DNA from: Clavelina lepadiformis | Taxonomy: Eukaryota > Chordata > Ascidiacea > Aplousobranchia > Clavelinidae | Length of the DNA: 64,000 bases | Direction: 5' to 3' | Assembly (NCBI RefSeq): GCF_947623445.1 | Contig: NC_135244.1 | Coordinates: 20,336,860-20,400,859, forward strand | Shown: in pieces, positions 11,415 to 24,200 of the stretch | Position numbering within the stretch: position 1 is the stretch's first letter | Layout: each line of letters begins with the position of its first letter | Position numbers and translations under genes: made by a program | The notes under the pieces: generated by a model | Told to the model about the DNA's origin: nothing | The model's input: the letters and a program-made list of their open reading frames with translations, nothing else | The model's database searches: none

Positions 11415-14117
11415 TCACGTTACTGTTGATTCAATCTTTGAAACACCGTCTTCTGATTGACCTAACTGAGCGGAAAGGTTTCCTAACACATCCCTGCAAA
11501 AATACCTTGCATTGTATAAAGAGAATTTACAGGTCAATTAAATTTACAGATGCAGAATGTTTTATTGAAAAGCAACTTGATAAAAGTTACCTTTTAAGCC
11601 TCTGGCCCTGCGTGGAAGCAAATTTCCTCATTGCAACAAAAAGAAGTATCAAGCTTAGTGTAAAACCGCCATGAAAATACAAAAAGGACAGTGGTTCCGA
11701 TGCGATCAGTTGACCAACGGGAATAGGCAAAGTCATTTCGCCCAAGGCACCACCAATAATGAATGTACAGGCAGCTCTTAACAAAAAGCACGAAAAATTA
11801 TTTAAATAATACTTACAAGATAGTAAATATGCAAATAGTTGTAAAGTTAACTAAAGTTTTGAGACTGACACACAAAAAACTATTTTTCACCTGCCATTGA
11901 CAGTGATGTATCGTTCCGCCCATAAAAACGTTGTTCCGTAAATGCTAGTTCGAAAGAGACCTGTCATTGCAATGGCTATCCAAAATATCCACGGCGCGCC
12001 TTTCGAGTAGGTTGGAAGAATCATCATAATAATGGCTCCAACAGCGACACCCAGCAAGTCAACAGTTAATATTGCTAAAAATTACATCGAGATTAAAATT
12101 AAGCATAATTTATAAAAACAGCAAAGACTAATTTCATGAAAAACGTTTTTTATTCATTTATATATTTACCAAAATAGTACAGTAAGTTTGCTGTTAGAAA
12201 ACCATTTATTTTACCCTCTAAGATCAGTATAGTTTTAAAAGTACATGCAATAAATTTAAGGCTCACTGGTTGGGGAGAATTTCTTCGACATAAAAATAGC
12301 ACAGAATTGACCGACGACAATCGAAAAAAGTGAAAGTGCAATTAGATTTGAACCAATCTCTTTGGAATAACCGAGCCCAGACTTTGAACTTATACTAAAT
12401 GCGTAGAGAAAACTGGAAAAACTGGCTTCCATGGCAACATAAACAAAATAAAACGTGAAGAGAAATAATAACATTCCAAGCCTGTGATGAAAATAGATTT
12501 TTTAAATGGTTACGTTAATGTTGTTCTAAAAAGGCAATGTTTATGTAGAGTAGCTAATGACAGTTGACCATAGGTTTTATTTCAATTTTATCTTTTATTA
12601 ATTTAGGTGATAGTTTATTTTTTTTAATTATGACAAACGTTTTTAAAAATAATGAACTTTCACCTAAATCGTTTTCCTTCAAGTTTTATAGTGTTTTTCT
12701 GCTGAGATTCCGATAAGCTCAATGGCTTGCAAGTTCTTAACAATGCAATAAAAATTATAATAACGACGAGAAACACCGAAAATATGAAGTAGGGAATGCT
12801 GATAAACGGTATTCCAGAAGAATCTATGTACTTCAACGTGACATATGACTCTAGAAAAATGTTTCAATAAACAAATTCAACAATTTACACGGACAAAATT
12901 AGTAAACATAACTCTTACGAAATCTCACATATAATGCCGGAATTATATGCTGCCTAGCACCAGCAGATTTACCGTTAACTGAACTGTTGGCATGTTGGGC
13001 TTCATTGAGAAAAGGCTTGGCTACAAATGGAGTGATTGCAGAGCCGAGACAAAAGCAAAAATGAAGAAACTGCATCACTGGTTCCGCTTTTTTGCCCCAA
13101 AGGTAAAGGCAAAAGACATTTGCAACTAGAAGTTGAAAAATTTAAATAAACAATAAAAAATTGTGACATAAAAATAATAAAGTGTTGTTCATATTTCAGA
13201 ATGCTCTAACAATTGAAACAAAAATATTTCATTAAACTACTTTACATAGATAAACTTACTTGTTTCGTATGAGCCCATACCAAGGCGGGATAAGGCAATA
13301 GTGACATAAAACACAACCAGATTAAGAATCACAGGAGTTAGAACCAACCCAACTGTCATCACTGTCAAAGCACTTATGGTAAGAAAATGAATATCCACCT
13401 TCCTAAAAAAACAGCTTTTATTTTTATTTTGTTGTGTGCTTGTGGCCGATGTGTCATGTGTTAGCTACTTTATTGATATCTTTAAAAAATAAATAAACTT
13501 AACTAAGTATATTGAAAGTTATACTACTGTACGACAGAAATTGATTGAATGATTCTAAGTGATTATTGTAAAAGGTAACGTGTTGAAAGTTACGTCCCAG
13601 ATAATTTAAGTTTATAGTAGAGCACAACAGAAATAATAAAATACTGTACATAGCTTTATAACCTCTCCAAGAAACCCATAATAAGTGAGCCAGATAGATA
13701 ACCAGCCCCTCGAGCAATCAACACAGGAGAGACATCTTTTAACTCTATTGAGAGATTTTCGGCTAATGTAGGAAGAGCAAGGCCAAATATGCTGGATGCA
13801 AATCCCTAAGTTTAAATCAAAAAACAGAGTCATGCAAACATAAATATATCACATAATAGCTGACGTCTTATCCAAAGTCAATATTTTTTCTTAACTCAAA
13901 GCGATTCATTGATATGTTAATTGAAAACAAAGTGTGTTTAACAAACCATGCCAAAGAAGCCGCCTCCAAGTGCAATGCTCAAAAGATATCGCGCCAAATT
14001 CACAGAAGGATTACAACTAGATTTATCATTCTTGCTGGCTTGTGATTGGGCATTTTCAGCCAGTAATGTTCCAGTAACCTGTTTTTCAGTTTGCACACAA
14101 TCTAAGCTATCCGTCAT
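11415..14117 (-). CDS. MFS transporter, MFSD4B/NaGLT1-like, array copy 1
   Basis: Nine exons (minus): 14117-13947, 13805-13663, 13402-13260, 13125-12961, 12850-12664, 12481-12267, 12074-11891, 11776-11591, 11493-11415. Phases agree throughout, about 490 aa, stop TGA. Start MTDSLDCVQ; a GTG nine bases upstream is ignored. The predicted topology is a cytosolic N-tail, TM1 across the exon 1/2 junction, six TMs, a polar central loop in exon 5 and six more TMs. Family marks: FGLALPTLAENL, a GAGYLSGSLIMGFLER loop, ANVFCLYLWGKKAEPVMQFL, WAERYITVNGR and LPIPVG. MFSD4B-type proteins are plasma-membrane sodium-linked glucose carriers, but the substrate here is unproven. Among the six copies this one is divergent: IIMMILPTY in TM9, a shorter extracellular exon 4 and a C-tail lacking the NNP motif. 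Introns are short. Confidence 0.9.
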
Positions 14118-16646
14118 CTTACGCACCTACAATCATCTGGCCAACTGTAATACAACTTATTACATATAACATAATACCTTAAAATAAATCAATGATATAA
14201 TGCAAGAAAGCTGAATCAGATTAACTTCAGGTATGGTGTAAAATCATCAACTTGGTATGGAAAACTGCAAAATCATACCGTATCACCCTGGAATGGAAAT
14301 TGAGCGCGATAGGCAAAGTACAAAAACATGTGCAAATGTACAAGTCACATGTTTAAGAAAACAATGCAAATATAGTTGAGAACTTTAAACTAAAAGTAAC
14401 TTTAGTAAAACTTAAAGCTAAAAAATGTAAGTAAAAACATAAAAATCACACCAAACTGTCTTAAACACCGTGTTTCAACACAACAGGCCATTACTCTGAA
14501 ACAGACAACTTTATAAATACATTAGAATAGAGAAATCATGCAACGTTGCTGTGGTGTTAAAATGAGAACAAAAGACAACTCAAATGTATAAATAGATTAC
14601 TATTCCTTAGCATTAGCACACACATTCCAGATAGAGTAAGAACATCAACAATCAAATTACGCACAATTACCAGTAAAAGTAATTGATTTTGGAAAAACCA
14701 GGAAATGCAATTTATACGGTTTTAGTAAGCTTAACAAGTAATGAGTTAGTATTTCAGTGAAAGAACATCTGAGAAGTAGCATTAGTACACAAAACTTGTA
14801 ACGGTTTACAAACACCAACAAAAATAACTGCGTATGAAATGTAAGGTTAGGTATTAAAATAATATCAATCAATATCATCATATCACAATCTCCACCTTTA
14901 GAGCAGTGATTCTGCAGTATACATAAACTTTTGTTTATGAACATACAACAAACTCATAAAATCTTTCAATGTGCAGTCTTTTCCAATAAAATGTAATCAA
15001 TGTTTTTAAACCAAATTTTAACCTAAGGTAAGCCTTAGAATAGATATAGTATTTCTTGAAAAATTGCTCCTTCAAGTCCTAACTTGTAAAATCTTAAGCA
15101 ATTCCGGCAAAAAAAACAACCATAAAAGCTATCATTTTTTCCAAATATTATCAAATATCAAACTACATTAAACACTAGAAATCTAGTAATAATAGTAATA
15201 ATTAAGTAATAATAGTAATAAGTAATAATAATTATTAAGTAATAATAATAATTAATTAATAGTAATAATAATGAAATAATAATAGGAATAGTAATAGCAG
15301 TAATAATTTTACATAATAACTAGTGGAATAGAAAGTGAATGAAAATAAAGTTAAGATAGCAGTACTGTATTACTCAGTACTGTATTACCCTACACCTTAC
15401 CTGTATATAGCCCTGTAGGTATTTTGCAGCAAAGTTAATGAATTAAAGACATCACTGCATGCGATTAGCACAGCAATTTATTTTTAAAAATCGGCAAAAA
15501 TTGCAATTGTGCAGCCAAAAGATTATTCGCAAAGAAATTTAAGCTCAGTATTTTGAAAATGACAGATAGGAACTTAACAAAACAAACAAAATATTTTGTA
15601 AATGTCCAATTTATAACTTAACGTATATACATCTTAATGTACAGGGTATATTATGAAAATATACCATTGTGTTTTGCATATATTATACAGTACCAGCATA
15701 TTTCGAGATTGGATCTCTGTCAAATGCAAAACTAAGACACAAAGGCTTTTCATAGAATCAAGAAGAAATATTTCCAGGCACCATAAATGCAACTGTGTAT
15801 TGCACAAAACAATTACAACAAATAACACATTGTGAGTGGACATAAAATACATTAAATTGTAAAACAGTAAAAGCTTGGCTTTCTATTCAGCAATAAACAA
15901 TTAAAAGCAATCAACAATTTATGCAGGTTACAATCAAAGACAGCTGTTAGCTTAATTGATTTGAGAGGTATTGCCTGTAGAACAGATAGTTGTCAAAACT
16001 GATTTTTGGAAAAGTTTGCACTAATATGCTAGATATTTTTTCAGAAATTTCCAAGTTTTTTTGTCGTATATAAGACTTGTATTGTTGTACATTTGTAAAG
16101 CTTTACAAGTATGTGTAAAATCCTTTCTTTATCTGATATAAAAATCATATAAAAATTAATGGCGGAATCTGAAAGAATAACAACAACATATACATGCTAT
16201 AACAAATTTTCAAACGAAACGAAATTACATATTTTCAGCTTATCACTGAGCACAATTCATGCGATGTGTTCGTGTATCTTAACAGCGATCGGTAAAAATT
16301 ATATAACTTGTGGGCAAAGTTTGCAACACAAAATGTGTAAAACAAAAAACCAGGTTAACAACATAAATTGTGTGAAGTATGGGAACATAATCTCACTGGT
16401 TTAAATTATTTCAAAAGCTTGTGTAATATGATCTTCAAAAATTTTTGTGTAAACAAATGCAATTTATTTAATCACTTCAACACGACAGAGAAATTAACTT
16501 GTGCAATAATTTATGATTAGATGCATATTGTCGTATATTAACGTATAAAGTTGTGCCAGAAAAATTAATTAAATCATTAGTAGTCACAGTGCAAGACAAA
16601 TTAAAAGGCAGAAATTAAAAAGCAAAATAAGAATTTCTTTCCTCGT
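14118..16646. other. Intergenic region upstream of transporter copy 1, downstream of copy 2
   Basis: About 2.5 kb between two same-strand paralogues. It includes an A/T-only microsatellite-like patch (15181-15310) and otherwise AT-rich sequence. Small ORFs on both strands have no recognisable domain. The promoter of copy 1 should lie at the left end of this stretch. Confidence 0.5.
15181..15310. repeat. (TAA)n/(TAGTAA)n low-complexity tract
   Basis: About 130 bases of imperfect TAATAATAGTAATAAT-type repeats broken by TTAAG and AATTAATTAA. This is an impure microsatellite with no coding potential. Confidence 0.85.
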
Positions 16647-19600
16647 TTAAACTCTGATATCAAGCATTTCGTCATCTTTGGAAGTCCCATTGTTTGCTTT
16701 GTTTTTGCTGAACAAAAATAATATGACTGTTCAAAACAATTTTATTAGCCATATGTAACAATGATGATCATCCAAATAAGCGAAAATGTTTTAATCAATA
16801 TAGACCAACTAAAATTAAAACATTAAACAAAAACATGACAAACTTTGAACTAATCCTTTTTTTTAATGAAAACTGCACTTACTCAGAGTGTCTTCGGCCT
16901 TTTGTGTGAGCAAACTTGACAGATATGATAAAGACAATCACCAAAGCAAATACATAACTACTGCTGAGATATACAAATGATAGCGGCATTTTCTCTATCA
17001 GCAAACTAATTGGGATTGAAAGAATCATTTCACCAAGGGATCCACCGATGATAAATATACTTGCCGCTCTAGATCAAAAGTTAATTGGTTAACAAACTTT
17101 GGGAGTTACATTTACTATACATAATACAAATATAAATAAAACTGTAAAAAATTTGATGTGTAAAATTAGTTATTTTCGCAGTATGTGTTGTATGTAATAT
17201 TGTTCATGAGAGCGCGGCACATAACATAACACAGCTCACCTTCCATTAACAGTAATATAGGATTCTGCCCACAAGAATGTTGTTGCATATATGCTTGTCC
17301 CGAACAAAGCAACAGCACCTACTGCAATCCATAACAGAACTGGTGTTGTTTGTGAATACAGTGGAAATAAAATCAAAGCCATAGCTCCAACTCCGAGACC
17401 AACAAAATCGACTGCCAAAATTTCTGGAAAAAATTCCAATGTCAGGATATTGAGATAACGTTTATTCCCTTTGAATAATTCCGCTTAGGGACAATAAGGC
17501 TTAGGGAATAACGTGAGTAGCATTACTTTTTAATCAGGCAACCTGGTTGTGGCATAAACTGATGTCAATTGACTCACAAATATAGCTAATCTATGCAAAT
17601 TATAAACAAACGATCTTTTACAATATATAGTAGACTTGGGTATTCAGTCTCAAAACTAGAAACAACTGCTATTCAACAAAACAATGCAGTAGCAATTTAA
17701 CGAAAGTGAAGTTGTATGAAATTCCAGGGCATGCTACAAACGTTTGTATAGAAAAGCTAAATAGACATATTAAAAATCTTATGTCACTGACTGCCTGGAG
17801 AAAACTTTTGTGACCAGAAGATGGCAAAAAATTGACTAGCAACGATGGTAAAGTGGAACATTGCGCTGAGATGTGTGGATACATCTCTGCTGTACGCAGG
17901 GCCTGGCGGCTCGCTTATACCGAATTTGTAAATGAAGAGAGAAAAGGAAACTTCCACTCCAACGTAAAGAAAATAGAAGAGAAACATGAGAAAGAGCATT
18001 CCACATCTGAAAAAAAATAACTTCAGTGAAAACAACGATAACAATGAACACTGCCTTTGACCAATACCAACAACAATAAACAAAATGATCGCTATCACAA
18101 TTTCAAAACCCTGCAATACAATCTAGAAGACAAGACAACTTGGATATTGAAATCAAACCACTGAGACCAAACCTGAAATGTGTTCCTTCCTGCTCAATTG
18201 TATTTTCTTGTTGCGATTCGTTCAAATCAATGGAAGTAAGGAAAGTTACAGCCAGCATAAATATCACAACCAATGCAACAAATGAAGCAATTACTAGATA
18301 AGGGACGCTCACTAATGGCACAGCACTGCCTTCAATCAAGGTGATATTTGGAATTGATGCAGACTCTAGAAGACAAACATTGCTAATTTTTACTTATCAC
18401 AAGTTGTTTTCTTTTGTGTCATATATTTTACGCAACGACAACAACTTATTGAATCACAAATTACTGACCAGTGTACATAGATAAGGAACCGTTCATGCCA
18501 CTAGTGTTGTGAAAAACCTCATTCAGAAACGGTCTCGCTAAAAATGGGGTCATTGCGGATCCAAAGCAATAACAGAAGTGAAGAAATTGTAAAACCGGTT
18601 CGGCTTTCTTGCCCCACAGATACAAACACAAAACATTCCCAACTGCAATAAAATTGTAAAGTCTTGCAAGTTTTAACACACAACTTAAAAAATGAAAAAT
18701 AAACTAACAAAAAACTTATCACTCAACAGATTTAGATGATACAAAAACGATTGCATAAACTGCAAATCACTTTTTCGGAAAAGAAAGCAGACTTGATACA
18801 TGAGTTATGTACCTACCTGTCTCATAAGCTCCTAGCCCAATAGCTGCAATCGCAGTGCTGACATGAAGTGCAACAACATCAAGAATCAATGGAGTCATTA
18901 GCATTCCAACAGCAATGGCGAATAATGGTGATACAGACAAGACCATGAGGTTAAATTTGCTACAGGGATAAAAAATAACCTCATTAAGTTAACCAAATGT
19001 ATAACAGTGATACGTAAAACGTGTAACAGCGTTTTATAACAGTGACCCATCCTTTTTACAGCATGACTCCATCATATATTTTGACAAAGTACAACTGTTG
19101 AAAAATGAAACGTCTAGAATGCTTCAACATGTTTTTTACAAAACTGATATAAGTGAAGGATAATGATATCAGTTCAAGAATAAGCCCAGAAGTAAATAGT
19201 TTTTAACCACAAATTGGTCTTAATACCTTTCTAAAAGACCAATAAAAAGAGAACCAGCAAGATAGCCACCTCCTCTCACAACCACCAACATCGGCAGGTC
19301 ATTGATAGTTTTGTGCAAGTTTGCTGCCAGGGTGGGAAACGTCAGACCCAATATACTCAAACTGGACCCCTACACATGATAAATGACAGTAGAGACGGGT
19401 CTGCTTCATATGACAACGGATAATATGACCACTCACTTTATATGAACATTTTGGTGCAGTCCCGAATTTTGCCAAATAAAATTCTCTTTTTAACTTTACA
19501 ACCAGTTCTCAGATACCATGAGATATTACATTAATTATAACACAAGCCACTTTTCTAAGATATTTCCAAACACTACACTAAACTTTAAAATTCAAACTGA

Positions 19601-19830
19601 AGTGAAAAGCACATAAAAAGACCTAGCAAGTGGTTAAGAAAACTCCGTAATCTCACCATGCCAAGAAAGCCAGCAGCTAGTGCCAATGTGAAAAGATAAC
19701 GAGCTGGTTGAGGCAAAACTGAAGATTTGGTTTCATCTTTTAATTCTTTCTTGTGCAATGTTTTGTCATTTTTTAAAAGATTATCTAAAGTTTGTTCATT
19801 GTTCTCATTCGGCGGTTCATCCACAGTCAT
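16647..19830 (-). CDS. MFS transporter, MFSD4B/NaGLT1-like, array copy 2
   Basis: Nine exons (minus): 19830-19657, 19369-19227, 18959-18817, 18642-18469, 18365-18173, 18006-17792, 17423-17240, 17068-16883, 16707-16647. All borders are GT-AG and phases match the other copies; about 490 aa, stop TAA. The start ATG at 19830 (MTVDEPPNENN) gives an N-tail of the usual length. Diagnostic stretches: VRGGGYLAGSLFIGLLER, GNVLCLYLWGKKAEPVLQFL, FLARPFLNEVFHNTSG with N-glycosylation sequons, the central loop NESQQENTIEQEGTHFR, and WAESYITVNGR. Oddities: GLTFPTLAANL replaces the usual GLALPTLAANL, LSIPIS replaces LPIPVG in TM11, exon 5 is one codon longer, and the C-tail (DKNKANNGTSKDDEMLDIRV) is shorter and different. 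These suggest an older or functionally shifted paralogue. Transport of glucose with sodium is known for the family, not shown here. Confidence 0.9.
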
Positions 19831-21256
19831 ATTTACATCAGTAACAAGCAAGACACAAATCCTACTTTAAAAGAATTGCAAACTATTTATAAGTCACCTG
19901 AAAAACAGTTAAGCTTATTTAGGATCTGTATGATTTTTTGTAATATATTTCCTACTACAGCAAATTTGACATGTTTTTGGAGTTTCTGTTATGCTATTTA
20001 TTAGGGTATATTTCGTTATAAATTTCTATTCGCACGTCCTTAGACACAATGCAATCAATGAATTCTATGATAGCAACACAAAAAAATGTAAAGAGAACAC
20101 CATAACAGTGACAGCTAAACAACAAAGAAATTAACGTAACAGTATGTGTCTGTAGTACTTTCCTCAACAACAACAAGTCAGAAGATCGCGTTAATTAATC
20201 AGTAAAATCACTAATACAGCTTAACCAGCAACGCACAAAAAATTGCATACAATTGTATAACACTGCAGTTTGCTTAAATGTGATTGTAGCTCCCTAAGTA
20301 GGGCAAAGATTGCAGTGGTTTTAGTGATGGCACAAATTCCAAATAATTACATGAGCACTAGAAAAATGGAAAACATAAATAAAAGATTGCAAGAAGACAG
20401 TGCAAACCACATATCACTACAAATTGGCTTCAGAAAAATACAATTACACAGCATGCAGCCAGTAACTCACACAAAAATTGCATGATGCAGCAAAGCAATA
20501 AAAACATTGCAACATTGATAGAATGATAAGGGTGCAATTAATCTTTCCTTGACTTGCTATGACTTGCTTCTTATTTGGCATGGTTAAGAGCAAACAAACA
20601 GCTGAATTTAACAAACAAACTTTTTATATTTTTGTCTGGGTGTGTTATGAATACACAGTCAGCTAACAATAAAGTCGTTTCACAATTTTAAGATTTCAAG
20701 TGATATTTAGAAATGAGGAAATATTTGCTAAATTTAAAACAGGCTACAAACAAAATAAGTCAAAAATTTCGGCACAAAACAGCAAGTACCTTAACAGGTA
20801 GTTCCAAATACACACTACACAGTGATAATTCTTTCTAACACCAGATAAATATGTATCATTTTCGATCAGGCCTAAGCATCATGCAGTTCAAAAAATCATT
20901 CTTATTACAATCACAAAAAAACAACAAGTATTGAAGTAAACAGGTTGAACATCTAAACAAAACTCACAACCAGAAAAGGTATCCAGCACCAACTGTATAT
21001 CGACGTAAATATCGAAACCATTAAGGCATTGAAAATATTTCTTGGAAGATCAAAGGCTGCAAATTTGAGTTACAATGTAAAATGATATGATTAATACCAG
21101 TATTGATAACAAAAAAACAAGACCTAAGCACCATTAGATTGTAAAAAATGTGGTTACACAATAAAAGTGATTACAATGGAAAAAGATTTTATAAAAATTA
21201 CATTAGAACCAATGCAGAACAAAGTGGATGTTTAAAAGCAATGATTTACTTTTCTT
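19831..21256. other. Intergenic region between transporter copies 2 and 3
   Basis: About 1.4 kb, same-strand neighbours. AT-rich, with no coding exon, terminal-repeat element or RNA gene recognised. Confidence 0.5.
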
Positions 21257-24200
21257 TCAACCATTTTTTTGATTCTGCATCTTTGAATTTCCTTGAATTT
21301 GTAAATTGTCCAACTCGGCTGGGTTGTCCCTGAAAAAAAATCCCGGCCCATAATTTGTTATTTGTTGTAAAAGTAATTTAAACTTAACTAGCTTGAAAGT
21401 TGGACTAAAATTTAATTTTATTATGTATTAAGCATCTGGCTTACAGTGAATGCTTTTCACTCTTCGTTTGAGCAAATTTAACCATCATCAAAAACAGCAG
21501 AATCAGAACAAAAGCATAACCACTGATGAAATATAAAAATGACAGCACATGCTTTTCGATTAGGAAACCAACAGGAATTGGTAAAACCATTTCACCAAGT
21601 GACCCACCAAACACGCTCACACTCATCGCTCTGGAAACAAAGTAAAAATAACAATGCAATCAATTTCTATTTGTAAATTAAAATTAAAACATCAAAAGCG
21701 ATATACAAAGTTTTTTCACCATGGGAATGATTTTTTAGTAATGCAAAAATGCAATCAAAATTTTATCTTGGCAGCTTTTTATTATCTTTTATTCATGGTA
21801 TCAAAATCCTAGTTTTTACACTAACTATGAGTTACATATTGACTGAACCTTACAGACAACATTTTGTCGACTTAACAGTAAATCTAAATTCACAGATTAC
21901 ATCATGCATTAGATATGATACAATTTAAACTATTTGTTCCAATAAAATTGCATTATAAAACAGAGAGCAATAACCAAAATAAAATGGTTACCCATTGGTG
22001 ATTGAACTGAACATTCCACAAATTGAAGTTCTACACATTCAATCATTGGAAACAAACCTGCCATCAAATGTTATGCGATGACTAGCCCATGAAAGCACGC
22101 ATGCATAAATGCTGGTTGAAGAAAAACCAACAAGTCCAACAGTTATCCAAAACAAAATTGGCGCAGTTTCAAAATACAAAGGATAAAAAAGTACAAGAAT
22201 GGCAGCAATTCCAACACCAAGTAAATCTGCTGCTAAAATTTCTGAAACAAAAATCGAGTATGTATATTAGGAATCTCCAATAACTAATGATCAACACATA
22301 AATAAATGGTCATGTATTTTTATGATATTCATTTTAATACACTTACTTTCTGGGGAGAACTTTTGTGACCAAAATATGGCCAAAAACTGACCAATTACAA
22401 CAGAGAAAAAAAAAACCACACTTAAATCAGCGGAAACATCTCTGCTGTATGCCAGGCCTGGACTTTCACTTATTCCAAACTTATAGAGGAATGTACTAAA
22501 AACAACTTCCATTCCAATAAATACAAAAAAGAACCAAAATAACAGAAACAGCACTCCATATCTGCAAAGGTTAGAGATTTGGTTAACTCTACCAAGGGCT
22601 GCACAGTGCACACTTTCAAAATTAAGGAGCAAAAATAAAACAACCTTCTATGTATAAATGGAAAGGAGAACTTCTATAACATCAAACCTGTATCTAGTTC
22701 CTTCAAATTCAGTTGTGTTTTTATCTTGTGACCCAGTCAAATTCCATGAAAAAAACAACTTCAGAATAATCAAAAATATTGTAACAGTTGTGAGAATACC
22801 AGCAATAACAAAGTAAGGCACACTGACAAACGGTAAATCAGTATTCTCTATGTAGGTAACGTTTTGGAATGATGTAACTGAAAAATAAAGAAAGGCTTAA
22901 CTGAACTAAATTTGGAAAACATTCACTGTTATAACACCTAATTATATAAATACATAAGAATGCTATCTTTGTTTTTCTGTCTTTGTAAAAGATTTGATGT
23001 CATAACCATTTAAATTCAAAACTGATAAAAAACATATTACAATAAATATCTACTAATAATATCACACTTCAGATTAAATATAATCACATATAAAGTATTT
23101 TTACTGTTTTCTGCAGCTGAAGAATTACTAGGAATGGTACTGTAGTAAAAAACTTCATTTAAAAAAGGTCTTGCAAAATATGGAGTAATCGCACATCCAA
23201 AACAAAACCAAAAATGAAGGAATTGTAAAACTGGTCCCGATTTCTTCCCCCATAAATATAAACACAAAACATTTGCCACTGTAAAATAAGAAGGTGAAAC
23301 AGGAATGTTAAACCGTAAAACAGGAATGAAATTAATGTCTTATTTTTAAATGGAATAAGAAATACAACATTGTACACAAAATAGAAGATCAGACATTACA
23401 TACAAAATAAATAAAATTACTGACACGATATGGGTGACACCAACTAACCTGTTTCAAAACCACCCATACCAAGTGAAGAAATAGCTGTACAAATGTAAAA
23501 TGAAGCTACGTTTAGTATCAGGGGTGTCAAGATCATGCCAAGAGCCATAGAAAGTAAAGAAACGGCAGCCAGAAAAAGGAAATTAACTTTACTGCAACAA
23601 AATAAAACGTCAAGTTTTTGTAATGAAGTACCGATATAATTGTATATATATATGTGCCAGGGATGGACAAACTTGTTCAATGAAAGACAAAAAAAACTAC
23701 AAACACCAGCGAGCCGCAAAATCAGTAGTGTCAATAGACATACGGTAAACGATGCATGGATAACGAACGATAATGGATATTGCTATTCAGCTAGAAGAGA
23801 CACAAAATACATGTCGGCGAGCCGCAGTTTGTCCACTTTTGATATATGCTCTATATAGATATTATATATCTACACTAATATTTACAATGACATGTAGCTG
23901 TGATGTCAAAATAATGGCGGGGCAATTGAAAAATGCCAGGTGGGCGAGCTTTGAATTGAAACGTACCTGCATATTACATGTGTTACTTTAAGACAGGCAT
24001 GTGCAACCTTTTTCACTGGAGGGTCAAATACAAAATTTTGAATCACATCGCGGGCCACATGAATTTTTTCAAAAAAAAATTAGTATCGTTTTCCTATGAA
24101 AGTAGTTTATGTAGTCAAGAAACAGATTTCATGCAGTCCACGACACACGTGTGTGCGACAGTTTGTTGAAAAACTGTGAATAATTGTTGATGGAAGATGA

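Noticed and set aside
17832-18020. Plus-strand ORF over exon 6 of transporter copy 2
   Set aside because: Antisense shadow of a well-supported minus-strand exon.
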